Source: Neisseria gonorrhoeae (GTDB lineage Bacteria > Pseudomonadota > Gammaproteobacteria > Burkholderiales > Neisseriaceae). From it: a stretch of 64,000 bases of DNA. The notes under the pieces are model-generated. The model was not told the DNA's origin. It did no database searches and was given only the letters and a program-made list of their open reading frames with translations. Location: NCBI RefSeq assembly GCF_003315235.1, contig NZ_QNRU01000005.1, forward strand, positions 25,021-89,020, in the 5' to 3' direction. This document shows positions 9,885 through 23,766 of the stretch, in pieces; position 1 is the stretch's first letter; each line of letters opens with the position of its first letter. The position numbers and the translations under genes are program-made.

Positions 9885-10214
9885 CATCTTCTCCCATATT
9901 GCTTCTGACAATCCGAACATCCCGACACGCGACATCCCGCACGAAACACAAGCCGCCCCGAAAGGCAAATGCCGAAAAATCGCGATAAAAACCATCAATC
10001 GGAAAATATTGCATAAACAGGCGAAAATATATCATTGAAAAGAAAACCCATACAATGTCTGACAGAAACAAGCCGCTTTGCCATTGTTTCCTAACAGTTA
10101 AACCCCGTCCTTCAAGGCGGCGGGGCAGGGCTTGATTCAAAATGGCGCAAGCCCCTGCCCTCAAATCCAACACGCAGGATTAAACCATAATAGCGGCTTT
10201 CTTATTATTTCTTA
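9885..10214. other. Intergenic region between pip and opa
   Basis: About 330 bp. It contains an imperfect 13-bp inverted repeat (10122-10134 with 10148-10161, core GGGGCAGGGCTTG) preceded by CCCGTCCTTCAAGGCGGCGGGG. This looks like a folded end of an insertion-type element, but no transposase gene accompanies it. Confidence 0.4.
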
Positions 10215-10243
10215 TTGAAACACCGCCCCAAACCCGATATAAT
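10215..10243 (+). promoter_or_regulatory. Sigma-70 promoter of opa
   Basis: TTGAAA (10215-10220) and TATAAT (10238-10243) with a 17-bp spacer, 62 bp before the opa ATG. A near-consensus promoter fits the constitutive transcription known for opa genes, whose control is translational. Confidence 0.8.
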
Positions 10244-10304
10244 CCGCCCTTCAACATCAGTGAAAATCTTTTTTTAACCGGTTAAACCGAATAAGGAGCC
10301 GAAA

Positions 10305-11064
10305 ATGAATCCAGCCCGCAAAAAACCTTCTCTTCTCTTCTCTTCTCTTCCCTTCCGCAGCGCAGGCGGCAAGTGAAGACGGCGGCCGCGGCCCGTATGT
10401 GCAGGCGGATTTAGCCTATGCCGCCGAACGCATTACCCACGATTATCCGGAACCAACCGGTGCAAAAAAAGGCAAAATAAGCACGGTAAGCGATTATTTC
10501 AGAAACATCCGTACGCATTCCATCCACCCCAGGGTGTCGGTCGGCTACGACTTCGGCGGCTGGAGGATAGCGGCAGATTATGCCCGTTACAGAAAATGGA
10601 ACGACAATAAATATTCCGTGAGCATAAAAGAGTTGAGAAACAAGTTGGGAAACAGGAGTAAGAAGAAGACGGAAAATCAGGAAAACGGCAGCTTCCACGC
10701 CGTTTCTTCTCTCGGCTTATCAGCCGTTTACGATTTCAAACTCAACGACAAATTCAAACCCTATATCGGCGCGCGCGTCGCCTACGGACACATCAGACAC
10801 AGCATCGATTCGACTAAAAAAATAACAGCCAGTGCTGGTGGCGCAGGGTCTCCGGTTCGTCCTTCTTACAAAAGTACGCAAGACGCCCATCACCAAAGCA
10901 ACAGCATCCGCCGCGTGGGTCTCGGCGTCATCGCCGGCGTCGGTTTCGACATCACGCCCAAGCTGACCCTGGACACCGGGTACCGCTACCACAACTGGGG
11001 ACGCTTGGAAAACACCCGCTTCAAAACCCACGAAGCCTCATTGGGCGTGCGCTACCGCTTCTGA
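10305..11064 (+). CDS. opa: Opacity outer-membrane adhesin Opa, phase OFF
   Basis: Opa proteins are eight-stranded beta-barrels that bind host CEACAM or heparan sulfate. The ATG at 10305 follows AAGGAG. Its frame runs through the CTCTT repeats and stops at a TGA at 10374-10376. The mature sequence ([20 protein letters not shown] onward, frame starting 10360) is in the +1 frame and open to 11064, ending in the barrel signature LGVRYRF. With four CTCTT units the gene is off; by my frame count one more unit would join leader and mature protein. Conserved strands [21 protein letters not shown] and [22 protein letters not shown] confirm the family; the hypervariable loops lie between. Confidence 0.93.
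10330..10349 (+). repeat. CTCTT pentamer tract of opa
   Basis: Four perfect CTCTT units inside the signal-peptide coding region, with degenerate partial units on both sides. Slipped-strand change in unit number is the known on/off switch of opa genes. Confidence 0.93.
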
Positions 11065-11076
11065 TTCGCCGATTCC

Positions 11077-11105
11077 GATGCCGTCTGAACCTTCAGACGG
11101 CATTT
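11077..11105 (+). terminator. Inverted uptake-sequence terminator of opa
   Basis: GCCGTCTGAA and TTCAGACGGC nearly abutting, followed by TTTTT, 13 bp after the opa stop. Confidence 0.85.
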
Positions 11106-11149
11106 TTGATGCACCTGCCGTTTACAGGCGCGGGGCGGGCGCAGTAAAA

Positions 11150-11470
11150 TACCCGAACCGTCATTCCCGACAACACCGCAATCTCGAAACCCGTCATTCC
11201 CGCGCAGGCGGGAATCCGGACCCCCGACGCGGCGGGAATCTATCGGAAATGACTGAAACCCCGCGTCCTAAATTCCCACTTCCGTGGGAATGACGGTTCG
11301 GTTGCGTTCCGACAACACCGTAGTCTCGAAACCCGTCCGACAACACCGTAATCTCGAAACCCGTCATTCCCGCGCAGGCGGGAATCTAGGATGCGGAATC
11401 TAGAGAAACCTTTTAACCGATAAGTTTCCGTGCGGACAGGTCTGGATTCCCGCCTGCGCGGGAATGACGG
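11150..11470. repeat. NIME block with four dRS3 repeats
   Basis: Four 20-bp dRS3 units of the form ATTCCC-N8-GGGAAT are at 11196-11215, 11272-11291, 11366-11385 and 11446-11465, separated by related spacer (RS) sequences such as GACAACACCGTAATCTCGAA, itself repeated. This is a neisserial intergenic mosaic element between opa and the TonB receptor gene; such arrays are thought to promote recombination of neighbouring surface genes. Confidence 0.85.
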
Positions 11471-11503
11471 TTCGGTTGCGTAGGGCCGGGTGGTCGAAAG
11501 GGC

Positions 11504-11530
11504 GGATTCGATGGATTCGATGGATTCGAT
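11504..11530 (+). repeat. Three tandem copies of GGATTCGAT
   Basis: A 9-bp unit repeated three times, ending about 45 bp before the expected start of the TonB receptor. Copy-number change here would alter the spacing of upstream regulatory sequence, not the reading frame. Confidence 0.8.
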
Positions 11531-11555
11531 GAAAACGGTAGACATGTTGGATTGA

Positions 11556-14345
<2,790 letters not shown>

Positions 14346-14374
14346 AGGCAGCCCGCGTTTTGTGGAAAAACTGC

Positions 14375-14406
14375 AATGCCGTCTGAAAGCCCTTCAGACG
14401 GCATTT
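14375..14406 (+). terminator. Inverted uptake-sequence terminator of the TonB receptor
   Basis: GCCGTCTGAA and TTCAGACGGC separated by a few bases, 30 bp past the receptor stop. Confidence 0.8.
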
Positions 14407-14557
14407 GTTTCCCCAAACGCATCATCCTGCCGCAAGCCTATGCCAATCCGTTTTATCGCATCGGCAACTCAAAGAAAAATCCATTTCATTCCCACGCAGG
14501 GAAGCCGGTTTTTGATTTCGGTTATTTTTGGTTGTTTCGGGTAATTTATGAGTCGTC

Positions 14558-14577
14558 ATTCCCGCAAAAGCGGGAAT
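14558..14577. repeat. dRS3 repeat
   Basis: Perfect 20-bp unit ATTCCC-N8-GGGAAT abutting the Correia element; a degenerate relative is at about 14739-14757 on its other side. Confidence 0.75.
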
Positions 14578-14586
14578 CAGTTTTTT

Positions 14587-14691
14587 TATAGTGGATTAAC
14601 AAAAACAGGTACGGCGTTGCCTCGCCTTGCCGTACTATTTGTACTGTCTGCAGCTTCGTCGCCTTGTCCTGATTTTTGTTAATCCACTATA
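14587..14691. mobile_element. Correia element (short form, 105 bp)
   Basis: Begins TATAGTGGATTAA and ends TTAATCCACTATA, the 26-bp-type inverted termini of Correia repeat enclosed elements, with TA target dinucleotides. Near-identical copies are at 33521 and 62775. Confidence 0.9.
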
Positions 14692-14968
14692 AATTTCAGC
14701 CATTTCCGATAAATTCCTGTGGCTTTAGCTTTCCGGATTCCCACTTTCGTGAGAATGGCGGCGGAGAGGTTTCTGTTTTTCCGATAAATCCCACAACCTA
14801 AAATCTCATCATTACCGCGCAGATGATATGTTGCCCGTCAACACCAAATAAAAATAAAACCGTAATAAATTGATTTATGTTGTTATTTTTTATTTACTGT
14901 ATGCAAATGCACGGTTACAAAGATATATTTGCATAACTGTTTAATTTTGTTGAATTTTATTAATTCAA

Positions 14969-15165
14969 TCAGTGTCTTTCCGCATCGTAAGGCTGCCCGG
15001 TTTTAACAATGTAATAGGCGGGCTTCGCCAGTTTGCGCATGATGGCAACGATGATTACCATCTTTGGCTTACCCGCTTTTTTCAGATTATTTATTAATTT
15101 CGGAAATGCGTTAAAACGGTAAGCACAAAGGGCGGGCATATACAGCGGGAATCCGTTTTTTGAGT
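14969..15165 (-). pseudogene. IS110-family (Piv-like) transposase, C-terminal scrap
   Basis: The minus strand encodes about 60 residues ending at a TGA at 14969. They include FPLYMPALCAYRFNAFPKLI and KPKMVIIVAIMRKLAKPAYY, the conserved C-terminal pattern of IS110/Piv DEDD transposases (Tyr-Met-x-x-Leu near the start of the pattern, then Met-Arg-Lys-Leu). The rest of the gene is missing. The surrounding 14.7-15.3 kb is AT-rich with no other gene. Confidence 0.6.
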
Positions 15166-15316
15166 TTCGCTTAAGTTCAATAAATCCTGAAACTTTAATC
15201 TCGCCGTGAAAATGAATTTTCTATTTCAATTTGTCATATATAGTTAATTTTTTAGGGTATTTTATTTTTTGTTCCAAAGTCAAAATATGCCGTCCGAACG
15301 TTCGGGCGGCAGACAA

Positions 15317-15347
15317 AACGGCACTGCCCGATAAAGGCAGTGCCGTT
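15317..15347 (-). terminator. Terminator of lysC
   Basis: Twelve-base stem AACGGCACTGCC / GGCAGTGCCGTT with a seven-base loop, followed by T on the minus strand, 23 bp past the lysC stop. A one-mismatch uptake-sequence pair lies just beyond (15290-15310). Confidence 0.8.
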
Positions 15348-15369
15348 GTCCGTTTTAAACCGTGAAACA

Positions 15370-16587
15370 TCAGCCCAAATCAAAGGCTTTATGCAATACC
15401 CTGGTTGCCAGTTCCATGTATTTTTCGTCAATCAATACGGAAACTTTGATTTCGGAGGTGGAAATCATTTGGATGTTGATGCCCTCTTCGGCGAGCGTGC
15501 GGAAGATTTTGGCGGCTACGCCGACGTGCGAACGCATACCCAAACCGACTGCGGAGACTTTGCACACGGTGTCGTCGCCGTCGATAGAAGCTGCGCCGAT
15601 ACTGTCTTTACGTTCCGACAGGATTTCCAAAGTCTGTTTGTAATCGCCGCGCGGTACGGTGAAAGAAAAATCGGTTGTGCCTTCGCTGCCGACATTTTGG
15701 ATAATCATATCGACTTCGATGTTGGCATCTGCGACCGCGCCCAAAATCTGATAGGCGACGCCGGGCTTATCGGGCACACCGCGCACGTTGATGCGGGCTT
15801 GGTTTTTATCGAATGCGATACCGGTTACGGCAGCTCTTTCCATGTTGTCGTCCTCTTCAAAGGTAATTAAGGTGCCGTTGCCGCCGTCTTGCAGGCTGCT
15901 CAGTACGCGCAGGCGCACTTTGTATTTTCCGGCGAATTCTACTGAACGGATTTGCAAAACTTTCGAACCGAGGCTGGCCAGTTCGATCATTTCTTCAAAT
16001 GTAACCGTATCCATACGGCGCGCTTCGGGTACGACGCGGGGGTCGGTGGTGTAAACGCCGTCTACGTCGGTATAGATTTGGCATTCGTCCGCTTTGAGGG
16101 CTGCGGCAAGCGCAACGGCGGAAGTGTCGGAACCGCCGCGTCCTAGCGTGGAAATATTGCCTTCACTGCTGATGCCTTGGAAGCCGGCAACGATGACGAC
16201 TTTGCCGGCGGCGAGGTCGGCGCGCATTTTTTCGTCATCAATGCTTTCTATGCGGGCTTTGGTGTGGGCGGTATCGGTTTTGAGGGAGACCTGCCAGCCT
16301 GTGTAGCTTTTGGCATCCACGCCGATATCCTTCAATGCCATTGCCAAAAGGCCGATGGTTACTTGTTCGCCGGTAGCTAAGACGACGTCCAGCTCGCGCG
16401 GATCGGGATGCTCCTGCATTTCGTGCGCCAACGCAACCAGACGGTTGGTTTCGCCGCTCATGGCGGATACGACGACGACGATATCGTGTCCTTCGGCGCG
16501 GGCTTTAGCGACACGTTTGGCCACGTTTTTAATGCGCTCGGGCGAGCCTACGGATGTGCCGCCGTATTTATGTACGATTAACGCCAT
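15370..16587 (-). CDS. lysC: Aspartate kinase
   Basis: 405 residues, the short class without a homoserine dehydrogenase domain. It phosphorylates aspartate, the first step to lysine, threonine and methionine. Kinase domain: KYGGTSVGSPERI at the N-terminus, VVVSAMSGETNRL, and GRGGSDTSAVALAAAL. Two C-terminal ACT domains (ITFEEDDNMERAAVTGIAFD, and KVSAVGLGMRSHVGVAAKIF) bind lysine or threonine for feedback control. Start ATG at 16587. No internal beta-subunit start was examined. Confidence 0.96.
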   Translation of the reverse strand: MALIVHKYGGTSVGSPERIKNVAKRVAKARAEGHDIVVVVSAMSGETNRLVALAHEMQEHPDPRELDVVLATGEQVTIGLLAMALKDIGVDAKSYTGWQVSLKTDTAHTKARIESIDDEKMRADLAAGKVVIVAGFQGISSEGNISTLGRGGSDTSAVALAAALKADECQIYTDVDGVYTTDPRVVPEARRMDTVTFEEMIELASLGSKVLQIRSVEFAGKYKVRLRVLSSLQDGGNGTLITFEEDDNMERAAVTGIAFDKNQARINVRGVPDKPGVAYQILGAVADANIEVDMIIQNVGSEGTTDFSFTVPRGDYKQTLEILSERKDSIGAASIDGDDTVCKVSAVGLGMRSHVGVAAKIFRTLAEEGINIQMISTSEIKVSVLIDEKYMELATRVLHKAFDLG

Positions 16588-16749
16588 GTTTCATGCTTTC
16601 TTGTGTGGGATTGGTCGGGCAGCATGGTTTGCTGGAAAAGCGGCTATTATTACTATTTTTTACATGAAGTTCAAGAACGGACTGCGCTTTCCCGCCTGCC
16701 GTTTGACAGCGGTCAGCGAAAAACCTGTTCTTTCAGATTTTTGACAAAA

Positions 16750-16778
16750 TGCCGTCTGAACGGTTTTCAGACGGCATA
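16750..16778 (-). terminator. Inverted uptake-sequence terminator of rph
   Basis: GCCGTCTGAA and TTCAGACGGC four bases apart, just past the rph stop on the minus strand. Confidence 0.8.
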
Positions 16779-16788
16779 CGGACAGTAA

Positions 16789-17517
16789 TTAAGCAACGGA
16801 CAACGCATTTTGCTGATAACGCAGCAGTTCGCCTATGCCTTTTTGCGCCAGTGCAACCAGTTTGCCCAACTCGTCCAAACTGAATGGCGCGCCTTCCGCC
16901 GTTCCCTGTATTTCGATGATTTTCCCCGATGCGGTCATGACGATGTTCACATCACTGTCGCAGCCGGAGTCTTCGGGATAATCCAAATCCAAAAGCGGCA
17001 CGCCGTTCACTACGCCCGCTGATACGGCGGCAACAGCTTCGAGGATGGGGTTTTCACTCAAAATGCCGTCTGAAACCAGTTTGCCGACGGCGATTTGCAG
17101 CGCGACAAACGCACCGGTAATCGAAGCCGTACGCGTGCCGCCGTCCGCCTGAATCACATCGCAATCAATCAGGATTTGTCGTTCGCCGAGTTTTTCCATA
17201 TCCACGACCGCGCGCAGCGAACGCCCGATCAAGCGTTGGATTTCTTGTGTGCGTCCCGACTGTTTGCCCGCCGAAGCTTCGCGGCGCATACGCAAAGCGG
17301 TTGAGGCAGGCAGCATACCGTATTCCGCCGTTACCCAGCCTTGGTTTTTGCCGTGCAGAAACGGTGGGGCATTTTCGTCCACGGAAGCGGTACAAATCAC
17401 TTTGGTATTACCGCATTCAATAAGGCACGAACCGTCCGTATGCGGCAGGAAATGAGGGGTGATTTTGATATCGCGCAGGCTGTCGGCGGCGCGTGAGGTG
17501 CGGATATAATCAGGCAT
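16789..17517 (-). CDS. rph: Ribonuclease PH
   Basis: 242 residues. A phosphate-dependent 3'-5' exoribonuclease that trims tRNA 3' ends. Family motifs: the N-terminal [20 protein letters not shown], the phosphate-binding region around [18 protein letters not shown], and [20 protein letters not shown] with the metal-binding acidic residues. Start ATG at 17517, full length. The next minus-strand gene upstream is the universal stress protein, about 80 bp away, probably a separate unit. Confidence 0.96.
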   Translation of the reverse strand: MPDYIRTSRAADSLRDIKITPHFLPHTDGSCLIECGNTKVICTASVDENAPPFLHGKNQGWVTAEYGMLPASTALRMRREASAGKQSGRTQEIQRLIGRSLRAVVDMEKLGERQILIDCDVIQADGGTRTASITGAFVALQIAVGKLVSDGILSENPILEAVAAVSAGVVNGVPLLDLDYPEDSGCDSDVNIVMTASGKIIEIQGTAEGAPFSLDELGKLVALAQKGIGELLRYQQNALSVA

Positions 17518-17598
17518 ACTGCCCTCCCGTTAAAAACAGATAAATTAAAAAGCCTTAAATATGAAAAATCACATTTAAGGCCTTCAAACTGAAAATTT

Positions 17599-18063
17599 CT
17601 ACGCCTCTTCGGCTTTGCTACGGATAATCAAAAGCGGCAGGTGGCTTTGGCGCATTACCGTTTCGGCGAAACTGCCCATCAAAAGGTGCATCAGCCCGGT
17701 GCGCCCGTGCGTGCCCAACACCAGCAGGCCGGCACCGTTTTCATCGGCATAATCGACCAAATCCTGCGCCATTTCGCGCGCACCCTTATTGGCAACCAGC
17801 AGGTGTTTGACGGTATTTCCCACACCCAGTTCCCGGGCGGTGCGCTCGGCGGCATCCAAAACCTCGTTGCCTTGCGCGACGGCGGCGGCCTCGTAACTTT
17901 CGTGTTGCAAAAATTCGGGGGCGAGCGCCATATATTCGGCAGGATTGGCAACGTGTACCAAAGTCAGACGCGCACCGTTGACCCCGGCAAGCTCGGCGGC
18001 GTGTTTCAGGGCATTGATGGACGTTTCACTGCCGTCAACGGCAACGACCAGATGTTTGTACAT
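17599..18063 (-). CDS. Universal stress protein, UspA family
   Basis: 154 residues, one Usp domain. Starts YKHLVVAVDGSETSINAL with the conserved Asp, and carries the ATP-binding pattern GTHGRTGLMHLLMGSFAETV (G-2x-G-9x-G-[S/T]), so it belongs to the nucleotide-binding branch. The exact role is unknown; these proteins are usually induced under growth arrest or oxidative stress. Divergent from tcdA with about 220 bp between. Confidence 0.92.
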   Translation of the reverse strand: MYKHLVVAVDGSETSINALKHAAELAGVNGARLTLVHVANPAEYMALAPEFLQHESYEAAAVAQGNEVLDAAERTARELGVGNTVKHLLVANKGAREMAQDLVDYADENGAGLLVLGTHGRTGLMHLLMGSFAETVMRQSHLPLLIIRSKAEEA

Positions 18064-18280
18064 ATCGTATTCTCCTTTTGCACCGTCTCACGGTGCCGTC
18101 TCTTCAGGTTTGCGCAAAGGCAGTCTGCGCCGTTTCATTATAGACCCGCCGTCGGGCTTTATACAACAGCCGAACAGCCTGACTGCTTTCCAGTATAATA
18201 TGCCGCTTTCGTGCAGTCAGGCATTTTTTTGCCGGCTTTCGTTCACTTTTTGATTTGACGCAATCTTGCAGGATTCGACC

Positions 18281-19057
18281 ATGTCCGACAACGCTTTGAC
18301 CTCTTCGCGACGCTTCGGCGGCATCGCCAGACTCTACGGAGACTCTGCCTTGACGCACTTTTCACAGGCACACGTCTGCGTGGTCGGCGTGGGCGGGGTC
18401 GGCTCGTGGGCGGTCGAGGCTTTGGCGCGCACGGGCATCGGGCGTTTGACTTTGATTGATTTGGACAACGTTGCCGAATCGAATGTCAACCGCCAGCTGC
18501 ACGCCCTGACCGGCGACTTCGGCAAAGCAAAAGTTACCGCCTTGCGCGAACGTATTACACAAATCAATCCGCAATGCGAAGTATTTGAAATTGAAGATTT
18601 CGTTACCGAAGACAATTTGCCGGAATACTTCGGAAAAGGTTTTGATTTCGTCATCGACGCGATCGACCAAGTGCGCGTCAAAGCGGCAATGGCGGCTTAT
18701 TTTGTGGAACGCAAACAACCGTTTGTCCTCAGCGGCGGCGCGGGCGGACAGAAAAATCCCGCCCTGATTCAAACCGCCGATTTAAGCCGCGTAACCCACG
18801 ACCCGCTGCTTGCCAACCTGCGCTACACCTTGCGGAAACGCTACGGCTTCAGCCGCGATACTAAGGAAAAAATGCGCGTGCCGTGCGTGTATTCGACCGA
18901 AAATATCATGCCGCCGCAATCGGGCGCAGCGTGTTCTGCCGATGCCGCGCCGCAGGGCTTGTCATGCGCCGGCTATGGCGCAAGTATGCTCGTTACCGCT
19001 TCGTTCGGACTGTATTGCGCACAGGCGGCGGTGGAACACATCGCGGGCAAAAAATAA
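18281..19057 (+). CDS. tcdA: tRNA threonylcarbamoyladenosine dehydratase
   Basis: 258 residues, E1-like ThiF/MoeB fold. TcdA cyclises t6A37 to ct6A using ATP. The Rossmann motif GVGGVGSWAVEALARTG is at residues about 37-53, followed by DLDNVAESNVNRQ and by a conserved VIDAIDQVRVKAAM segment. I start at ATG 18281 rather than an in-frame TTG at 18266. TATAAT at 18194-18199 could be its -10. A uptake-sequence terminator follows. Confidence 0.93.
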   Translation: MSDNALTSSRRFGGIARLYGDSALTHFSQAHVCVVGVGGVGSWAVEALARTGIGRLTLIDLDNVAESNVNRQLHALTGDFGKAKVTALRERITQINPQCEVFEIEDFVTEDNLPEYFGKGFDFVIDAIDQVRVKAAMAAYFVERKQPFVLSGGAGGQKNPALIQTADLSRVTHDPLLANLRYTLRKRYGFSRDTKEKMRVPCVYSTENIMPPQSGAACSADAAPQGLSCAGYGASMLVTASFGLYCAQAAVEHIAGKK

Positions 19058-19059
19058 GC

Positions 19060-19090
19060 AATGCCGTCTGAAACAGGATTCAGACGGCAT
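19060..19090 (+). terminator. Inverted uptake-sequence terminator of tcdA
   Basis: GCCGTCTGAA and TTCAGACGGC separated by five bases directly after the tcdA stop. Confidence 0.8.
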
Positions 19091-19301
19091 TTGAACAAAC
19101 GCGGCAATCAAGCTGTCGGTTCAGAAAAACCAACATCGGCACGCCTAAAACCGTATTCACAATCTACTCCTTTTCAAAATATTTGCATTTAAAAGCCGTT
19201 ATAATGCCGTCCGAACATCTGCCCGACCACATTATGCGTGAATGCCGGCAGATTGTTTTCTTTTGTAAACTTATATTAAAATTCACTTACCAATTCACGC
19301 C

Positions 19302-20156
19302 ATGCCGCCCATCCCTGCCCTATCCGCACCATCCGAGCACACTGTCGCATGGGTATTCGGCCAACCCGTTACCGATTTGCCGCAGGATTTGTTTATCCCG
19401 CCCGACGCGCTGAAAGTCGTATTGGGCAGTTTTCAAGGCCCTTTGGATCTGCTGCTCTACCTTATCCGCAAGCAGAACATCGATGTTCTCGATATTCCGA
19501 TGGTGGAAATTACCGGGCAGTATCTGCACTATATTGCCCAAATGGAAGCCTATCAGTTTGATTTGGCGGCGGAATATCTTTTGATGGCGGCAATGCTGAT
19601 TGAAATCAAATCGCGCCTGCTGCTGCCGCGTACCGAAGCCGTCGAAGACGAAGAGGCCGACCCGCGTGCCGAGTTGGTGCGCCGTCTGCTTGCCTACGAG
19701 CAAATGAAACTGGCGGCGCAGGGTTTGGACGCGCTGCCGCGTGCGGGACGGGATTTCGCGTGGGCTTACCTGCCGCTGGAAATTGCAGCCGAGACGAAGC
19801 TGCCCGAGGTTTACATCGCCGATTTGATGCAGGCATGGTTGGGCATTCTTTCTCGGGCAAAACATACGCGCAGCCACGAAGTAATCCAAGAAACCCTTTC
19901 CGTGCGCGCGCAAATGACGGCAATCCTGCGCCGTTTGAACGAACACGGGATATGCAGGTTTCACGCCCTGTTCAATCCCGAACAGGGCGCGGCTTACGTG
20001 ATCGTCAACTTCATCGCCCTGTTGGAGCTTGCCAAAGAAGGATTGGTCGGAATCGTACAGGAAGACGGTTTCGGAGAAATCCGAATCAGCCTCAATCATG
20101 AGGGGGCGCATTCAGACGGCATTTTCGGCACACGGGGCGGGCGCGATGTGTTCTAA
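19302..20156 (+). CDS. scpA: Segregation and condensation protein A
   Basis: 284 residues, the kleisin of the bacterial SMC-ScpAB condensin. Kleisin N-terminal signature [20 protein letters not shown], then [21 protein letters not shown], and a C-terminal winged-helix region ([28 protein letters not shown]). The C-terminus reads through an uptake sequence (HSDGIF), so the last about 20 residues are probably variable tail. scpB is not in the window. pncB starts 40 bp later. Confidence 0.92.
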
Positions 20157-20196
20157 TACGCCCCAAGCCGCCACCAGAAATCGGGAGACACGCCAT

Positions 20197-23215
<3,019 letters not shown>

Positions 23216-23342
23216 AACCGCACCGCCCGATTGCGGACAACAGCCCTGCAATCAACCGGCGGACCATCCTCATCCGAATCTGAAAAAGCGGCGCGATACA
23301 CCGTATCCGCCGCCCCTCCCAAAATGCGAAACAGACAAACGC

Positions 23343-23373
<31 letters not shown>

Positions 23374-23617
23374 AAAATTATACCCCCCCTTCCTGCCGAC
23401 GCACGCACTTTCCGCGCGGCGTATTCCCCTTTTCCCGCCCCTCAAACCCGCCTTTTCTTCAGGCAGGGTTTCAGCCCGCCTCCTTTCCCTGTTTTCCTTC
23501 CTTCAACACGCGTGCTCGCCCCCTGCCGCACCGTGCCGCACTTTCGCGCCCGGACGGCATCGTTCCGCCATCCGGTTCTCTGTTTTAAATACCCCTGTTT
23601 CAGAAAAAAATGCAGAT

Positions 23618-23751
23618 GTTTCAACACACAGGACGACATATAAAGCACCGCCCTATGTGTCGTCCTGATTTGGAAGGGGTTGCGCCCCTTCCTAAATATA
23701 GTCTGATCCTGCCGCCCCGAAGGACAGATGTCCGAGTGGCGGGGTTTCAAC
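23618..23751 (+). repeat. REP2-type element upstream of the sulfatase-like gene
   Basis: Begins GTTTCAACACACAGG and ends GGGGTTTCAAC, with an internal perfect 8-bp hairpin (GGAAGGGG / CCCCTTCC, 23672-23692). The element leads straight into AAAAGGAAATACGATG, so it supplies the leader and ribosome binding site of the next gene, the arrangement I recall for contact-regulated (REP2/CREN) meningococcal genes such as pilC1. Partial relatives are at 45650 and 47221. Confidence 0.7.
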
Positions 23752-23766
23752 CGAAAAGGAAATACG

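Noticed and set aside
11240..11545. 101-codon minus-strand frame over the NIME block
   Set aside because: It is made of dRS3/RS repeats, which often stay open by chance, and has no domain features.
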